Source: Deinandra increscens subsp. villosa
Lineage: Eukaryota; Streptophyta; Magnoliopsida; Asterales; Asteraceae
NCBI GenBank assembly: GCA_039602395.1
Contig: JBCNJP010000003.1
Coordinates: 14,611,876-14,675,875 of the forward strand
DNA: 64,000 bases
Direction of reading: 5' to 3'
In this document: positions 20,927-32,900 of the stretch, in pieces
Layout of the letters: each line of letters begins with the position of its first letter
How positions within the stretch are numbered: the first letter of the stretch is position 1
Translations under genes and position numbers: made by a program
The notes under the pieces: model-generated
Databases searched by the model: none
Seen by the model: only the letters and a program-made list of their open reading frames with translations
Told to the model about the DNA's origin: nothing

Positions 20927-23900
20927 TCATTCAACGACTTCGGTTTCGGTTTCTGCAACTTCAGTTTCATTCTCATCCTTGTTCTCATTTTCGTTCTCAG
21001 TTGGAGTCAACGACTTCACTTTCTGCAAAAAGGAAAAAAAAATGTCAGGGATGCCAGCAGTTGAGATATTATTTTAATCCATCTAACAACTTAAAATAAA
21101 TAATCATACACTACCTCAACAAACTGGGCAGGATCATCAAGGCTAGATGAACCTAGAATGACTTCTCTCATCAGATTTGCTGTTAACTTGTGGCAAACCC
21201 GTAGCTGAAAGAAATGAAAATGTAAAAAAATCAGTAAAAAGTTATTTGTTCATTGTAGAAGTTATGATTTTCACTTCAGCAAAACATACAACTATTCTTA
21301 CCTCTGATCTAGTTGCTCCACCAATAATAAAAACAAAAATGCGTTTACCCATCTTCCTAAACTCACTAGCCGTGCGCCTAAGAACCGAGTCACTGCACAC
21401 ACAGATTAAAAGCTTACATCTCTTTTAGTTACAAACAAAACAAAACTAATAATGACACACCCAAATAAAAACACAAATACCTTGAATAGCCATCATCAGA
21501 ATAGCGGGGCCTAGTCACCGTCGACCGCCTGGACCTCATTGAGTGAGCAGAAGGAGTATCGAGTACACGTGCTGACACATAATGTGAAGCCCCATGAAAA
21601 GTTGGACTCGGGTCATTCATACATGGGTATTCATTCACTGGTAGTTCATTTTTGCTAAGTTTTTCAATCAGTTCCTGAAAAATTATTCATTTATTAAGTT
21701 TTTCGATAATGTTATAACATCTGTTTACTTGGAAATAGTCTCTAGCACCATACCTCAATCATGGGATAAAAGCGTGATAATTGCCAAGCGGATTCTTCAC
21801 CAGGACGATCTTTTCTAAGACCATGCTTTTTCCAACATGAAATTCAAAAACAAAAGTCAAGAATTCGTAAATTAGTTTGATCCATTTGGGTAAACGAGTC
21901 GATCTGTGTTACATGTTACCTCAGACGGGTAAAATTATAGGATTCATAATCAATGTAATAATATAGTTTATGATATACCTAAATCATTGTATATCTAAAA
22001 GTTGAAATCAAAACAAGAAAAGGTGTTTTTGTGTCAGTTGTACCAGACTCGGCCTGTTCTGACCCTGTTAGAGGTGTGATTATACAGCCCTGTACAGCTG
22101 TGAGAAGCTCAAACTTATTTATTTACATTTAATTACCTTCCCAGTATAATTTTGTATCTTGTATACATATACTTAATGTTATTGTTCATATAAAACTATA
22201 AACACAGAATATTGCATCTCTCTCCAACTTCATGGTATCAAAGCCCAAAAAGGTGTCTGCGGGTCGGTCTTCCCAGACCCGGACCATTTTGACCCTGTTT
22301 GTGAGTGATTATACAGCCCTGTACAGCTGTAAAATCGCTATTACGTTCAATCTTAGTTATTTACATCTAATTACATTCCTAGAATTGTTTGTATATCACA
22401 CGTATATATTCGTTTTTTTTAACAGCCAATAAAATAACATAACAGCTAGCAAGAAGCTAGAGAGAAATACACGTAGTCCATGGAAAAAAACCAACAACAA
22501 CAATGACAGGAAACAAAAACGTATTGGATGATAAGATATAGAAAGCAACCAAGATAGTTGTTGATCCCCTTGTGAAAACTGCAGTAACTTCCCATGTAGG
22601 TATATGCAATATGCGGCCTCCGATGACTTCCTTCGTTGTGTGTCTCGCCGTGGGTTTCATGAGACCCTTCAATACGTTGTTTGAGTTCTAATTTGATGTC
22701 CAATCTCTCTTTCAGAGTGTGGGTCTTTGTGTTATTGTATAATAATGAACATACGAATATTCCTTCTCTGACTTCATGGTATCTGAAGCCCCAGAAGGTG
22801 TTTCTGATCAGCCGTGAGTGTTTATTTGTTTATCTTAATAAGAGATTGAGTTAGAGAAAGATATGTTGAGTTATTTTAGGAGTTAAATGAAGTTAGCCGT
22901 GAGTGTTTATTTGTTTATCTTAATAAGAGATTGAGTTAGAGAAAGATATGTTGAGTTATTTTGGGAGTTAAATGAAGTTAGGAGTAGTACAAATAGGGAG
23001 TCTTGTATTGAGTTTTTGATATAGTTGTAATTGTTAGTTGAGCTGAAAATGTAATGTTTGTATAGTCTAGGGGCTAATTCTGTACAAATTGTATGTCAAG
23101 GACTATAGTGTAACATTAGCTAACGGATTGTGGTTAGGTGATATAAGTTGTTGGTGAAATGAGAACGGCATTCGGTTGGTGATAACTCTTCTCCCTGTTA
23201 ATTATGTTTCTCTCATATCAATTGGTATCAGAGCGTCGTTCCTTCGACCTCATACCACCATTCTCCGGCGACAATTCCACCGGTGACGGTTCCAGGCGGC
23301 GAATTCGAGATGACGCGTACCAATGGCAGCAATTCAATTGAACACACATTGCAGGAGCATGGAACAACTCTGCTCCAATTGGATCGAGCTTCGCAGACAT
23401 CGTTACAACAAAATCAAGCTATGGCACAAAACATTGCGGCAATTTAGAAGGCCTTGGATCAATTGCTCAAGAAGGCACCAGAAAAGCAACCAAATGAAGA
23501 TGATGGAGGTGTGGGTCAGATTCGAAACGAAAGGCTTCAAAGATTAGGAAAGGTAGAGTTCCCTAGATTCTCGGGCGACGATGTTGAAGATTGGGTGTGC
23601 AAGTGTGAGCACTTCTTTAGTATTGATGAGACTCCGGCAAATTTCAAAGTCAGGTATGCTGTAGTTCATTTAGATGGTAAAGCTTTAAAGTGGCACCATA
23701 ATTTCATGAAATTGAAGGAAGGTATTACAGTAGCTAATGTTGAATGGAAAGAATACGCTACTGCTATTACAGCCAGGTTTTCAACTACTATGTTTGAAGA
23801 TGCCATGGGCATTTTGACTTCAATTACCCAAACTGGGTCATTGGAGGAATATTGCCAATTGTTTGATGAGTGTTTGTTGAAGGTAAACCATATTAGAAGA

Positions 23901-26900
23901 ATATGCAGTTAGCATCTTCTTGAAGGGTTTAAGACGTGATATTGGGTGCCCAGTGCGTATGTTTATGCCCAAGTCTTTGAAACAGGCCTTTCAGTTAGCA
24001 AGAATGCAAGATTCTGCTAATGTAGTTCTTGGGGTGAAATCACATTCTGCTAGGTATAATGCTACCCCTAGCACTTTTACTACAGTGGTTAAGAGTCCTG
24101 CACCTCTAGCCACATTTAGATCCCCAAGTAATGCTAGTAAATTACCCCTATTACCTACTCCCCCAGCCCATCAGAAATTGGGGTCCACTAAAAGGTTAAC
24201 TAGTAAGGAAATTGAGGAAAAAAGATCCAAGGGTGAATGTTTTTGGTGCACTGAGAAGTTTTCTCAAACTCATAAATGTCCAAACAAACAATTATATACC
24301 TTAGAAGTAGTAGATGGAGATGAAGAGGTTCAAACTGATGGGGAACTAGAAACAAATGAGCGACAAATTTCTATTCATGCTATTATGGGTAGCACTTCTT
24401 TTTCTACTATGAGGGTCTTGGGTACAATAGGAACAAGACAATTGCATATTCTCATAGATTCAGGGTCTACACACAATTTTATTAATGAGAAATTAGCACA
24501 TAAGTTGGGATGTCCTTTACAAGAAGTCAATAACATGAAGGTGAGTGTTGCAAATGGTGATAAATTGAATTGTGCTAAGGTTTGTAAAGGTTTCCAATGG
24601 TGTATGCAAGGGTTGTGGTTTACTGCTGATGTGTGGGCTCTACAATTGCAGAATTATGACATGGTTTTAGGTGTGCAGTGGCTGTTTACCCTTAATGATA
24701 TAGTATGGAATTTTAAAAATTTGACTATGCAGTTCCAAGTGGGCAAAAAGGTGCATGTGCTTAAGGGTAGTAACTCTAATCAGTTATCTTTATGTTCTTT
24801 AGAAAAGATGGGGGGTATTCTGAGCAATGATAATACATTGGTGGAGGGGCATTTATTGTCTATGAGGCTGGATAATATAGAGGATCAATTCTCTCATTCT
24901 GCTATGGTAAAAAATTTGTCTCAAGAGGAATCTTTAATGAGTTTATTGGAAGAATTTTCTGATGTATTTCAGGTCCCCGTGGGCTTACCTCCCCAGAGGT
25001 CATTTGATCATCAAATTCAGTTGCAAGATGAATCTATGGTGGTTAGTCAGAAGCCATATAGATATCAATCCTTTCAGAAGGATGTGATAGAGCAGTCAGT
25101 AAAGGAGATGTTAGATACAAGGGTGATAAGGAATAGCTCCAGCCCATTTGCTGCTCCGGTAGTTTTGGTTAAAAAGAAAGATGGAACTTGGAGGCTATGC
25201 ATTGACTATAGAAGATTGAATGAGGCTACCATAAAGAATAGCTACCCAATTCCCTTAATTGAGGAGCTGTTAGATGAGTTGGCTGGGTCTAAGGTCTTTT
25301 CTCAACTGGACCTTAGATCATGATACCATCAGATAAGAATGAGTGAAAAAGATGTGTATAAAACTGCCTTTAGGACTCATCAAGGGCATTATGAATTCCT
25401 TGTTATGCCCTTTGGGCTGACAAATGCTCCAGCTACCTTCCAATCACTTATGAATGCAACTTTTCATAAGTTTTTAAGGAAATTTGTGTTAGTCTTTTTT
25501 GATGACATCCTTGTATACAGTTCCTCTTTTGAGCAGCATTTGAGTCATTTGAGGGAAGTCTTGTTGATTCTAAGAGAACAGTCTCTATTTGCTAAAAAGT
25601 CTAAGTGCAGTTTTGCTGGGGCCTCTGTTGAATACTTGGGTCATATTATTTCAGAACAAGGGGTGGCAACTGATCCTGCTAAGATACAAGCTATTAGAGA
25701 ATGGCCAGTTCTAGAAAATATTAAACAATTGAGGGGATTTCTGGGCTTAGCAGGCTATTATAGAAGGTTTATAAAAAAATTTGGTGTTTTGGCCAGACCA
25801 CTTACTAATCTCCTGAAGAAGGATGCTTTCCAGTGGTCTCAAGAAGCAACTGTAGCTTTCCAACATCTACAAGCTGCACTTAGTTCTCTTCCAGTGTTAG
25901 CCCTATCAAATTTTACGAAACCATTTATATTGGAAACTGATGCATCTTCTAAAGGTATTGGTGCTGTTCTAATGCAAGATCATCACCCTATTGCATTCAT
26001 CAGCAAGAGTCTATCTGTGAAGCAACAAGTTTTATCAGTCTATGAAAAAGAATTGATGGCCATCATTTTTGCTGTACAACATTGGCATCACTATTTGTCA
26101 TTGGGCCATTTTATTATCAGAACAGATCAGAAAAGTTTGAAGCATTTACTGGCTCAAAAGATTTCCACACCCCTGCAACATGTTTGGTTGTCCAAGTTAA
26201 TGCCTTATGACTTTGAAATCGTATATAAGCAAGGGTGTGAGAATATTGCCGCTGATGCACTGTCTCGAGTGCCAGCAGCTACCCTATTAACTATGACTGT
26301 TTCTACCGTGGATCCTACCTTATTGAAAAGGATTCAAGATTCTTGGGAAATAGATGACAACCTAAGGAAGGTGGTGCAAAGGTTAAAAACTGGGGAAATA
26401 GTCAACAATATGGGTGGAGAAATGAAACCTTGTTCAAGAACAATAAGGTCATGGTGGGTAAGGTGCCTGAGTTACAACAGGATATTATTGCTTTATGTCA
26501 TAGCACTCCTATGGGAGGTCATTCTGGGGTGTCTGCTACTTCTCAGAGAATCAAGAGTCTTTTCAAATGGAAGGGTTTGTCTAAACATGTGAGAGAGTTT
26601 GTTCGGAAATGTTTGGTATGCCAAAGGGCTAAGTATGAGAATGTATCACTGCCTGGGCTATTGCAGTCTCTTCCTGTCCCTTCTCACATCTTTTCGGATA
26701 TATCCATGGATTTCATAGGGGGACTGCCTAAGTCTAACAATAAAGATACAATCTTTGTGGTTGTGGACAGACTCACCAAGTATGCTCATTTTATGAGTCT
26801 GTCACATCCCTATTCAGCAGCTCAAGTGGCTCAGTTATTCTTCGACAATGTGTTTAAACACCATGGTTGGCCGGATACTATTGTCTCGGATAGAGATCCT

Positions 26901-29900
26901 GTGTTCATCAGCTCTTTTTGGAAGGAATTCACAAGATTACATGGTGTTTCTTTGTCACTTTCTACTGCTTATCACCCACAAACAGACGGCCAAACCGAAG
27001 TTGTGAACAGATGTTTGGAGTCATATCTTAGGTGTATGTCTATGTATAATCCTGCTAAATGGGAGAAGTGGTTGTCCTTGGCAGCATGGTGGTACAACAC
27101 TTCCTTTCATAGTTCAATTCACATGACACCATTTCAGGCTTTATATGGTTTTCCACCCCCTTTTACTGCACCTTATGTGCCTAAAGATACAAGAATTGAG
27201 GCTGTGGATAAACTACTAACTGACAGGGAAGAAATGGTGCAACTTCTTAAGCACTCCTTAGAGATGGTCAGGAATAGGATGAAACAAATGGCCGACAAGC
27301 ACAGGAGTGAGAGGAATTAAACAGTGGGTTCGTGGGTAGTTCTTAAATTGCATCCCTATGTTCAGTCAACTTTAAGGCAGAGGAAGTTCTCAAAGCTGCT
27401 ACCTAAGTTCTATGGGCCCTTTATGATTGTGGAAAAAATTGGTCAAACTGCCTATCGTCTTGATTTACCTTCTGATTCCCAAATCCATCCTACCTTCCAC
27501 GTGTCATTGTTGAAACAAGCTGAAGGTCCTCCTATGGATATCATTCCATTGCCTAAGGAACCCAGATTTCAATTGCAACCAGTTAAGGTGTTGGATACTA
27601 AGGTGTATAAAAAACGGAATCGCATGGGAGTTAAATGGTTAGTACAATGGAAAGATTTGCCGATTATGGAAGCTACATGGGAAGATGCCGAGGAGTTGCA
27701 GCTCCGATTTCCAGATTTCATTCATTCTTGAGGACAAGAATTTTGTAAAAGGAGGGAGTATTGATATAGTTGTAATTGTTAGTTGAGCTGAAAATATAAT
27801 GTTTGTATAGTCTAGGGGCTAATTCTGTACAAATTGTATGTCAAGGACTATAGTGTAACATTAGCTAACGGATTGTGGTTAGGTGATATAAGCTGTTGGT
27901 GAAATGAGAACGACATTCGATTGGTGATAACTCTTCTCCCTGTTAATTCTGTTTCTCTCATATCAGTTTTATATGTGGTTTTCGATCGGTATTAATAGAG
28001 AAAGAATCGCGTCCCAGAGTTGGGTCAAACCCGGTTTTCATTATTTGTGTATCCGATTCTTCCATCAATTGGTATTAGAGTGAGGACAAAATCAAAGACA
28101 TGTGTGGCCACGAAAGAGAAAAGACGAGTGATCAAGCAAAGGAAGAGCGAACGGGACTAAAGACCGAGAGCATCAAGGAAGACGGTCCCAAAAAGAAGAC
28201 GAGTTGGATCTGTGTGAAGCAACTAAAACAGTGAAAAAGGAGGATCACATCTGTGTGAATGTGATCAGTTTAGCCGAAGAGATCCTGTGTGGATCAAGGA
28301 GCCAAGCCAGTCAAAGAAAGTAACTTGTGTGGTAGAGAACCCTGTGTGGAAAGAAGAATGAGCTGATCGAAAACCTGTTTATATCTATGTGAGTTGATCA
28401 GAAGATCTGTGTGACGCGAAGAAGACCTGTGTGGTTAATGGAAGAATGGTGAACCTGTGTGGGCTGAATCAAGGGATCTATTAGCTTGTGTGAAGCAATC
28501 GAAGGATATCAAAACAAACCTGTGTGGTGGAACAATACTGTGTGATAGAAGGCAGAATCTTAGTGAAGTAAAAATCACATGTGTGAAATTTCTGTGATTA
28601 CCAACACAAATAAAAGAAAAAAGAAAAAGGCAGTAGGTGCTTTGCTTTGTTAGCTACTTTGCGTCAAAAGCAATGAAGGAGCAGCTTGCCAGCTTGGTTT
28701 GTTAGCATTATTTATTTTAGTCTTGAACATCTATTTAAGTTTATGTTTATTATGTATTAGACTATTGGGTCAAGTGGGTCAAGAATAAGTTGCTTTAGTC
28801 TAGAGGGTATTTGGGCCTTAGTAAGCTAGCCCACCCTAAGCAACAATGTGCAGTCCATGTGTCGAGATTGAGCCCAACCCGATTTCCTTGATGAACTCAC
28901 GGAGTTAGGCAGTTTAGAAAAACTGCAAACGTCGTGAATAACTCCTAGAATCAAGGAGGGTTACGGTTTTCAATCCCTTGTATATAGGAAGGGTCGAAGT
29001 CAGAAAACTCAATCGTCGTTTTGTATTTTTCTCTACACATTGATGCATATCGATTTTCTAGTCATATTCCAGTTTAACGCTTGATCTTGTTAATCGAATT
29101 TCTGTTCGAATTCTTCTATCTTTCTGAGTACTAATCTAGATCATGGATCGGTGTAAACATACATGCTACTACCATGATGATGATTTACCTATTGAGAATC
29201 ATATTGGAGGAATCGATCCAATATGTTCTCATGCAGTTTGTTGCGAGTCTGGGATCAACAGTGGTATCAGAGCAAAGGGCCCTGTTCGAGACACACAAAG
29301 AAGTAAAGGGAAGGGAGACGCTCTGGAGACTCATGGTTTAAGTCGCATCAAAAGAAACCACAAAGGGAAGGCTATTTCCGAGAGGGAAGATGGCGGACTA
29401 ACGAAGGGGTTTGCAAGGATGGGCTTGGAACGCAGGGAGGATCGCAAAGGGAAGAAACCTTTATCTTCTGTGCCACGAAAGGGTAAAAAGATCAATCTCG
29501 CAAAACGAATCGTACAAAAGGCAAAGATGAAGAAGTACTACGGAACACCGGGTGCAAGTTCAAGCAAGAATCCGATTGAAAAGGTAAATTTTAAGTGTTT
29601 TTATTGCCACATGATTGGGCACATTGCATCGATGTGTCCAACAAAATTTCTGAATAATAAGATGGAAAACAGTTTGAAATCATACATAGTGAAGGGGACC
29701 GACACGGGAAAATGGTCGGATATTTGGGAAGTTGATCCAAACTTTAAAAATCATGTAAGTGGCAATAGGGACAAGTTTGTTAATTTCAAACGAACGTTTG
29801 GGGTTAACATTCATGAGGGTGAAAACGATTTTGTTTTTATCCATGGTATTGGGGAAATTGATATTGAAGTCGAAGGGAAAATGAAACGAATTTCATGTGT

Positions 29901-32900
29901 GAATTATTTGCCAAATCTAGACAAAAATGTTTTGAGTATGGAACAACTCCTTCATCAAGGAATTGAAGCCATATGTGATGGAAGTAAGTGTACTTTGAAA
30001 AGGATGTTTGGGAAAAATAACAAGATTGAAAGTGTAATCGAGAAAAGGGATGGTAAGATGTTGGAAGAAAATTACTTGAATGATTACTTTGAAAAATTAA
30101 GCGAAGAATGTGAATACAATCGAGAAAGGGAGAAACTTGAAGCATACTTGCATGGTTATTATGATCGTGAAGAATGCATGGAGGACTTTTGTGGAGTGGC
30201 AATTGAAGAACCTTTGTTCAACAAAGATAAGAAACCAATCGAGGTATGTGACATGCAAACACTTGTTGCATTTCTTGATATGATTACAATTAACATGTTT
30301 GTTGACAAGCACAAAGAAAGTATTAGAAAGGACTTTGAAGATATGATGCGTTGGTACTTTGAAGAATGTTTGGATATTCGTGGAAAGGATTTTCCACCGG
30401 TCACGGGAAACGGTGTTGAGGTTGATCTACTCGATCTCTACATGGCGGTAAAAATATCGGGTGGATACAAGGAAGTGATTCAACAAAACAAATGGACCAA
30501 GGTTTGCGAAATTATGGAATTACCATGGGAGGAAGGACCAAATCTACTTGGCATTTACGTGTCATATCTTGACATGATGGAGATGAATTATTTAGTCCTT
30601 AAAGAGAATGACAAAGAAAGCGACATTGAAAAGGTGAAAGAAGAAGAGGTCGACAAGCCAAAATGGAAGAAACGCAAGGTTAGTGCTACTAGAGATTTTC
30701 CACCAGGTTGCGGACCAATTGGTGACATACAAGTTGGCAACATGAAGATGTTCGATAATGAAGATGACGAAGATGAACCGGTCGAGGGTCATGATGAAAA
30801 TGAAGTTGAAGTTATCAAAGAAGTCGAGGGCAATGAAGATCAAGTGTTGGAGATTGAAGGCTACGTGCATGTTGATGGTGACGAGGTCACCATAGTCGAA
30901 ACTTGAAGATCAAGATCATGTGGTGAAGATGTCAAGACTAAGGGGGAGATTGTTAGCATTATTTATTTTAGTCTTGAACATCTATTTAAGTTTATGTTTA
31001 TTATGTATTAGACTATTGGGTCAAGTGGGTCAAGAATAAGTTGCTTTAGTCTAGAGGGTATTTGGGCCTTAGTAAGCTAGCCCACCCTAAGCAACAATGT
31101 GCAGTCCATGTGTCGAGATTGAGCCCAACCCGATTTCCTTGATGAACTCACGGAGTTAGGCAGTTTAGAAAAACTGCAAACGTCGTGAATAACTCCTAGA
31201 ATCAAGGAGGGTTACGGTTTTCAATCCCTTGTATATAGGAAGGGTCGAAGTCAGAAAACTCAATCGTCGATTTGTATTTTTCTCTACACATTGATGCATA
31301 TCGATTTTCTAGTCATATTCCAGTTTAACGCTTGATCTTGTTAATCGAATTTCTGTTCGAATTCTTCTATCTTTCTGAGTACTAATCTAGATCATGGATC
31401 GGTGTAAACATACATGCTACTACCATGATGATGATTTACCTATTGAGAATCATATTGGAGGAATCGATCCAATATGTTCTCATGCAGTTTGTTGCGAGTC
31501 TGGGATCAACTGTGGTGGAACAATACTGTGTGATAGAAGGCAGAATCTTAGTGAAGTAAAAATCACATGTGTGAAATTTCTGTGATTACCAACACAAATA
31601 AAAGAAAAAAGAAAAAGGCAGTAGGTGCTTTGCTTTGTTAGCTACTTTGCGTCAAAAGCAATGAAGGAGCAGCTTGCCAGCTTGGTTGGTATTTTTTGAC
31701 TTCAGATAAGAAAGGAGCTGCTTGCTTTATTTTGTCTATTTTTTAGCATGAAAGCGTTACTTCTGCTTTTGGTTGTACAAAATCTAAGAGATGCGAATTA
31801 TGATTGTGATTATCATGATGGTGTTGAAAGTGCTAGAAGAGATAGAATAGACTGAAGAGTGCATGCACAAGAGAGAAGAGTTGCATGGTGAATCCACCAA
31901 GATAAGATCAATTGAGCCAACTAAAGACAAAGGCCTATGTGACTGAGGGTTAGATCGAGAAAAAGAAGGAGAAGCAAGTGGTCCAAGGATAAGTAGAGGA
32001 GTTACGAGTGTTACGTGGAATCCAAGACCTAGGAGGAACATATTAGGATTAAGGGGGGAATGTAGGATGTAAATATGTAATCCTAATGTTTCACAAGTGA
32101 AAGGGTTAGATGAGGGTTGAACTGAGAAGATGAGGGTTAAATGGGTTAAACCAAAAAGAAGAAAAAGGTTTGGATAAAGATTGAAATATGATTGGTCGAG
32201 AGTTTTGGGACAGCTGTGACGAAAAGAAAAAGAAGATAAATTAGTTTTCGTCTTTTAAGTAGTGTTTATTTGTTTATCTTGGTAGGAGATTGAGTCAATT
32301 AAGACTTTGTTGAGTTATTTTAGGAGTCTTGAGTTAAATAAACATTGTTTGTTTAGCAAGGTTGGGAGTGGTAATATAGGGAGTCTTGTGTTGAGTTTTA
32401 TGTGTGGTTTCTGATCAATATTAATAGTAAAAGAGTCATGTCCCAAAGTTTGGTCACAAACCTGGTTGTCATTGTGTGTGCTCGATCTTGTTCTTCCAAC
32501 AATTAGAACTCAATGACATAGAATTTATATGTTGCAAGATGGGCATGATTAATATCTTTGTTTCAACTTGAGGGGTGGTTGTAGATGTGATTATACAGCC
32601 CTGTAGGGTTGTCTACAGCTGTGAAATAGCTATAAAAGGCCCAGTCTTAGTTATTCACATTTACTTACCTTCCTAGTATAGTTTTGTATCTTGTGTGTGT
32701 GTATACTGAATATTTCATTTTTCTCGGACTCCAGACCCAAACCCTACTGGTCCATTTTGCCACCTCTACATAGAATGATATGTATACCTTGGGATTGTTG
32801 GAGCTCTGAAAAGTTTCTGGTGCTGCCTCGAGAAATCTCATATTGTAAACAGCATTCACGTCATCGGGAGATAGGTTTCCTAACTGAAAAGCCAAGAAAT

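Larger units (their letters stand above)
23017..27965 (+). mobile_element. Ty3/gypsy chromovirus, Reina-like, 4.95 kb
   Basis: Two 204-bp LTRs (23017-23220 and 27762-27965) begin TGATATAG and end CATATCA. By eye they differ at 5 positions (about 97.5% identity). The element is flanked by a perfect 5-bp duplication, GTTTT (23012-23016, 27966-27970). The primer site TGGTATCAGAGC is at 23223-23234, and the polypurine tract AAAAGGAGGGAG lies just before the right LTR. The pol order PR-RT-RH-INT plus a terminal chromodomain makes it a chromovirus. Small size and short LTRs fit the Reina clade, which is an inference. It sits inside the left LTR of the surrounding non-coding element. Confidence 0.88.
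28700..31510 (+). mobile_element. E1: young LTR element carrying a CCHC-protease-like-ARID protein
   Basis: The 5' LTR is 28700-29260 (561 bp, TGTTAGC...CAACA) and the 3' LTR 30951-31510 (560 bp, lacking the last A). I count one difference between them, which implies very recent insertion. A primer site GTGGTATCAGAGC follows the 5' LTR at 29261, and a purine tract CTAAGGGGGAGAT precedes the 3' LTR. Each LTR has a TATATA (28981, 31232). The 1.7 kb interior holds only one ORF. Integrase, reverse transcriptase and RNase H are absent, so movement needs a helper, presumably a Copia element judging by PBS, PPT and the protease-like domain. The flanks are a 177-bp duplication rather than 5 bp. Confidence 0.9.
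22811..32501 (+). mobile_element. Non-coding LTR retroelement (LARD/TRIM-like), host of the nest
   Basis: The right LTR is 32061-32501, beginning TGTAGGATG after a polypurine tract AAGGGGGGAA and ending CTTCCAACA. The left LTR is truncated at its start. It begins with an 85-bp unit present twice (22811-22895, 22896-22980), is interrupted at 23016 by a chromovirus, resumes at 27966 and ends CTTCCATCA at 28067. A TGGTATTAGAG primer-site-like sequence follows at 28070. Without the inserted elements the internal region is about 1 kb, has no ORF, and is peppered with CTGTGTGG words (28200-28560). It would depend on proteins made elsewhere. Confidence 0.6.
21826..32787 (-). other. ~11 kb intron of the KEULE-like gene, filled by nested retroelements
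   Basis: Exon 16 ends at a GTATAC donor and the next recognised exon begins at 21825 after AAAAAG. Everything between is Copia LTR fragments, an LTR element, a chromovirus and the E1 element, all in the opposite orientation to the gene. If spliced normally this is a single very large intron; otherwise the locus is split. Confidence 0.7.

Noticed and set aside
20927..21825. A separate small gene encoding only the end of a Sec1-like protein
   Set aside because: The five exons continue the 32788-37393 exons in phase and in protein order, so one gene with a large intron is simpler.
29837..30870. Minus-strand ORFs across the E1 and E2 coding regions
   Set aside because: They are antisense shadows of the long intact ORFs and match no motif.
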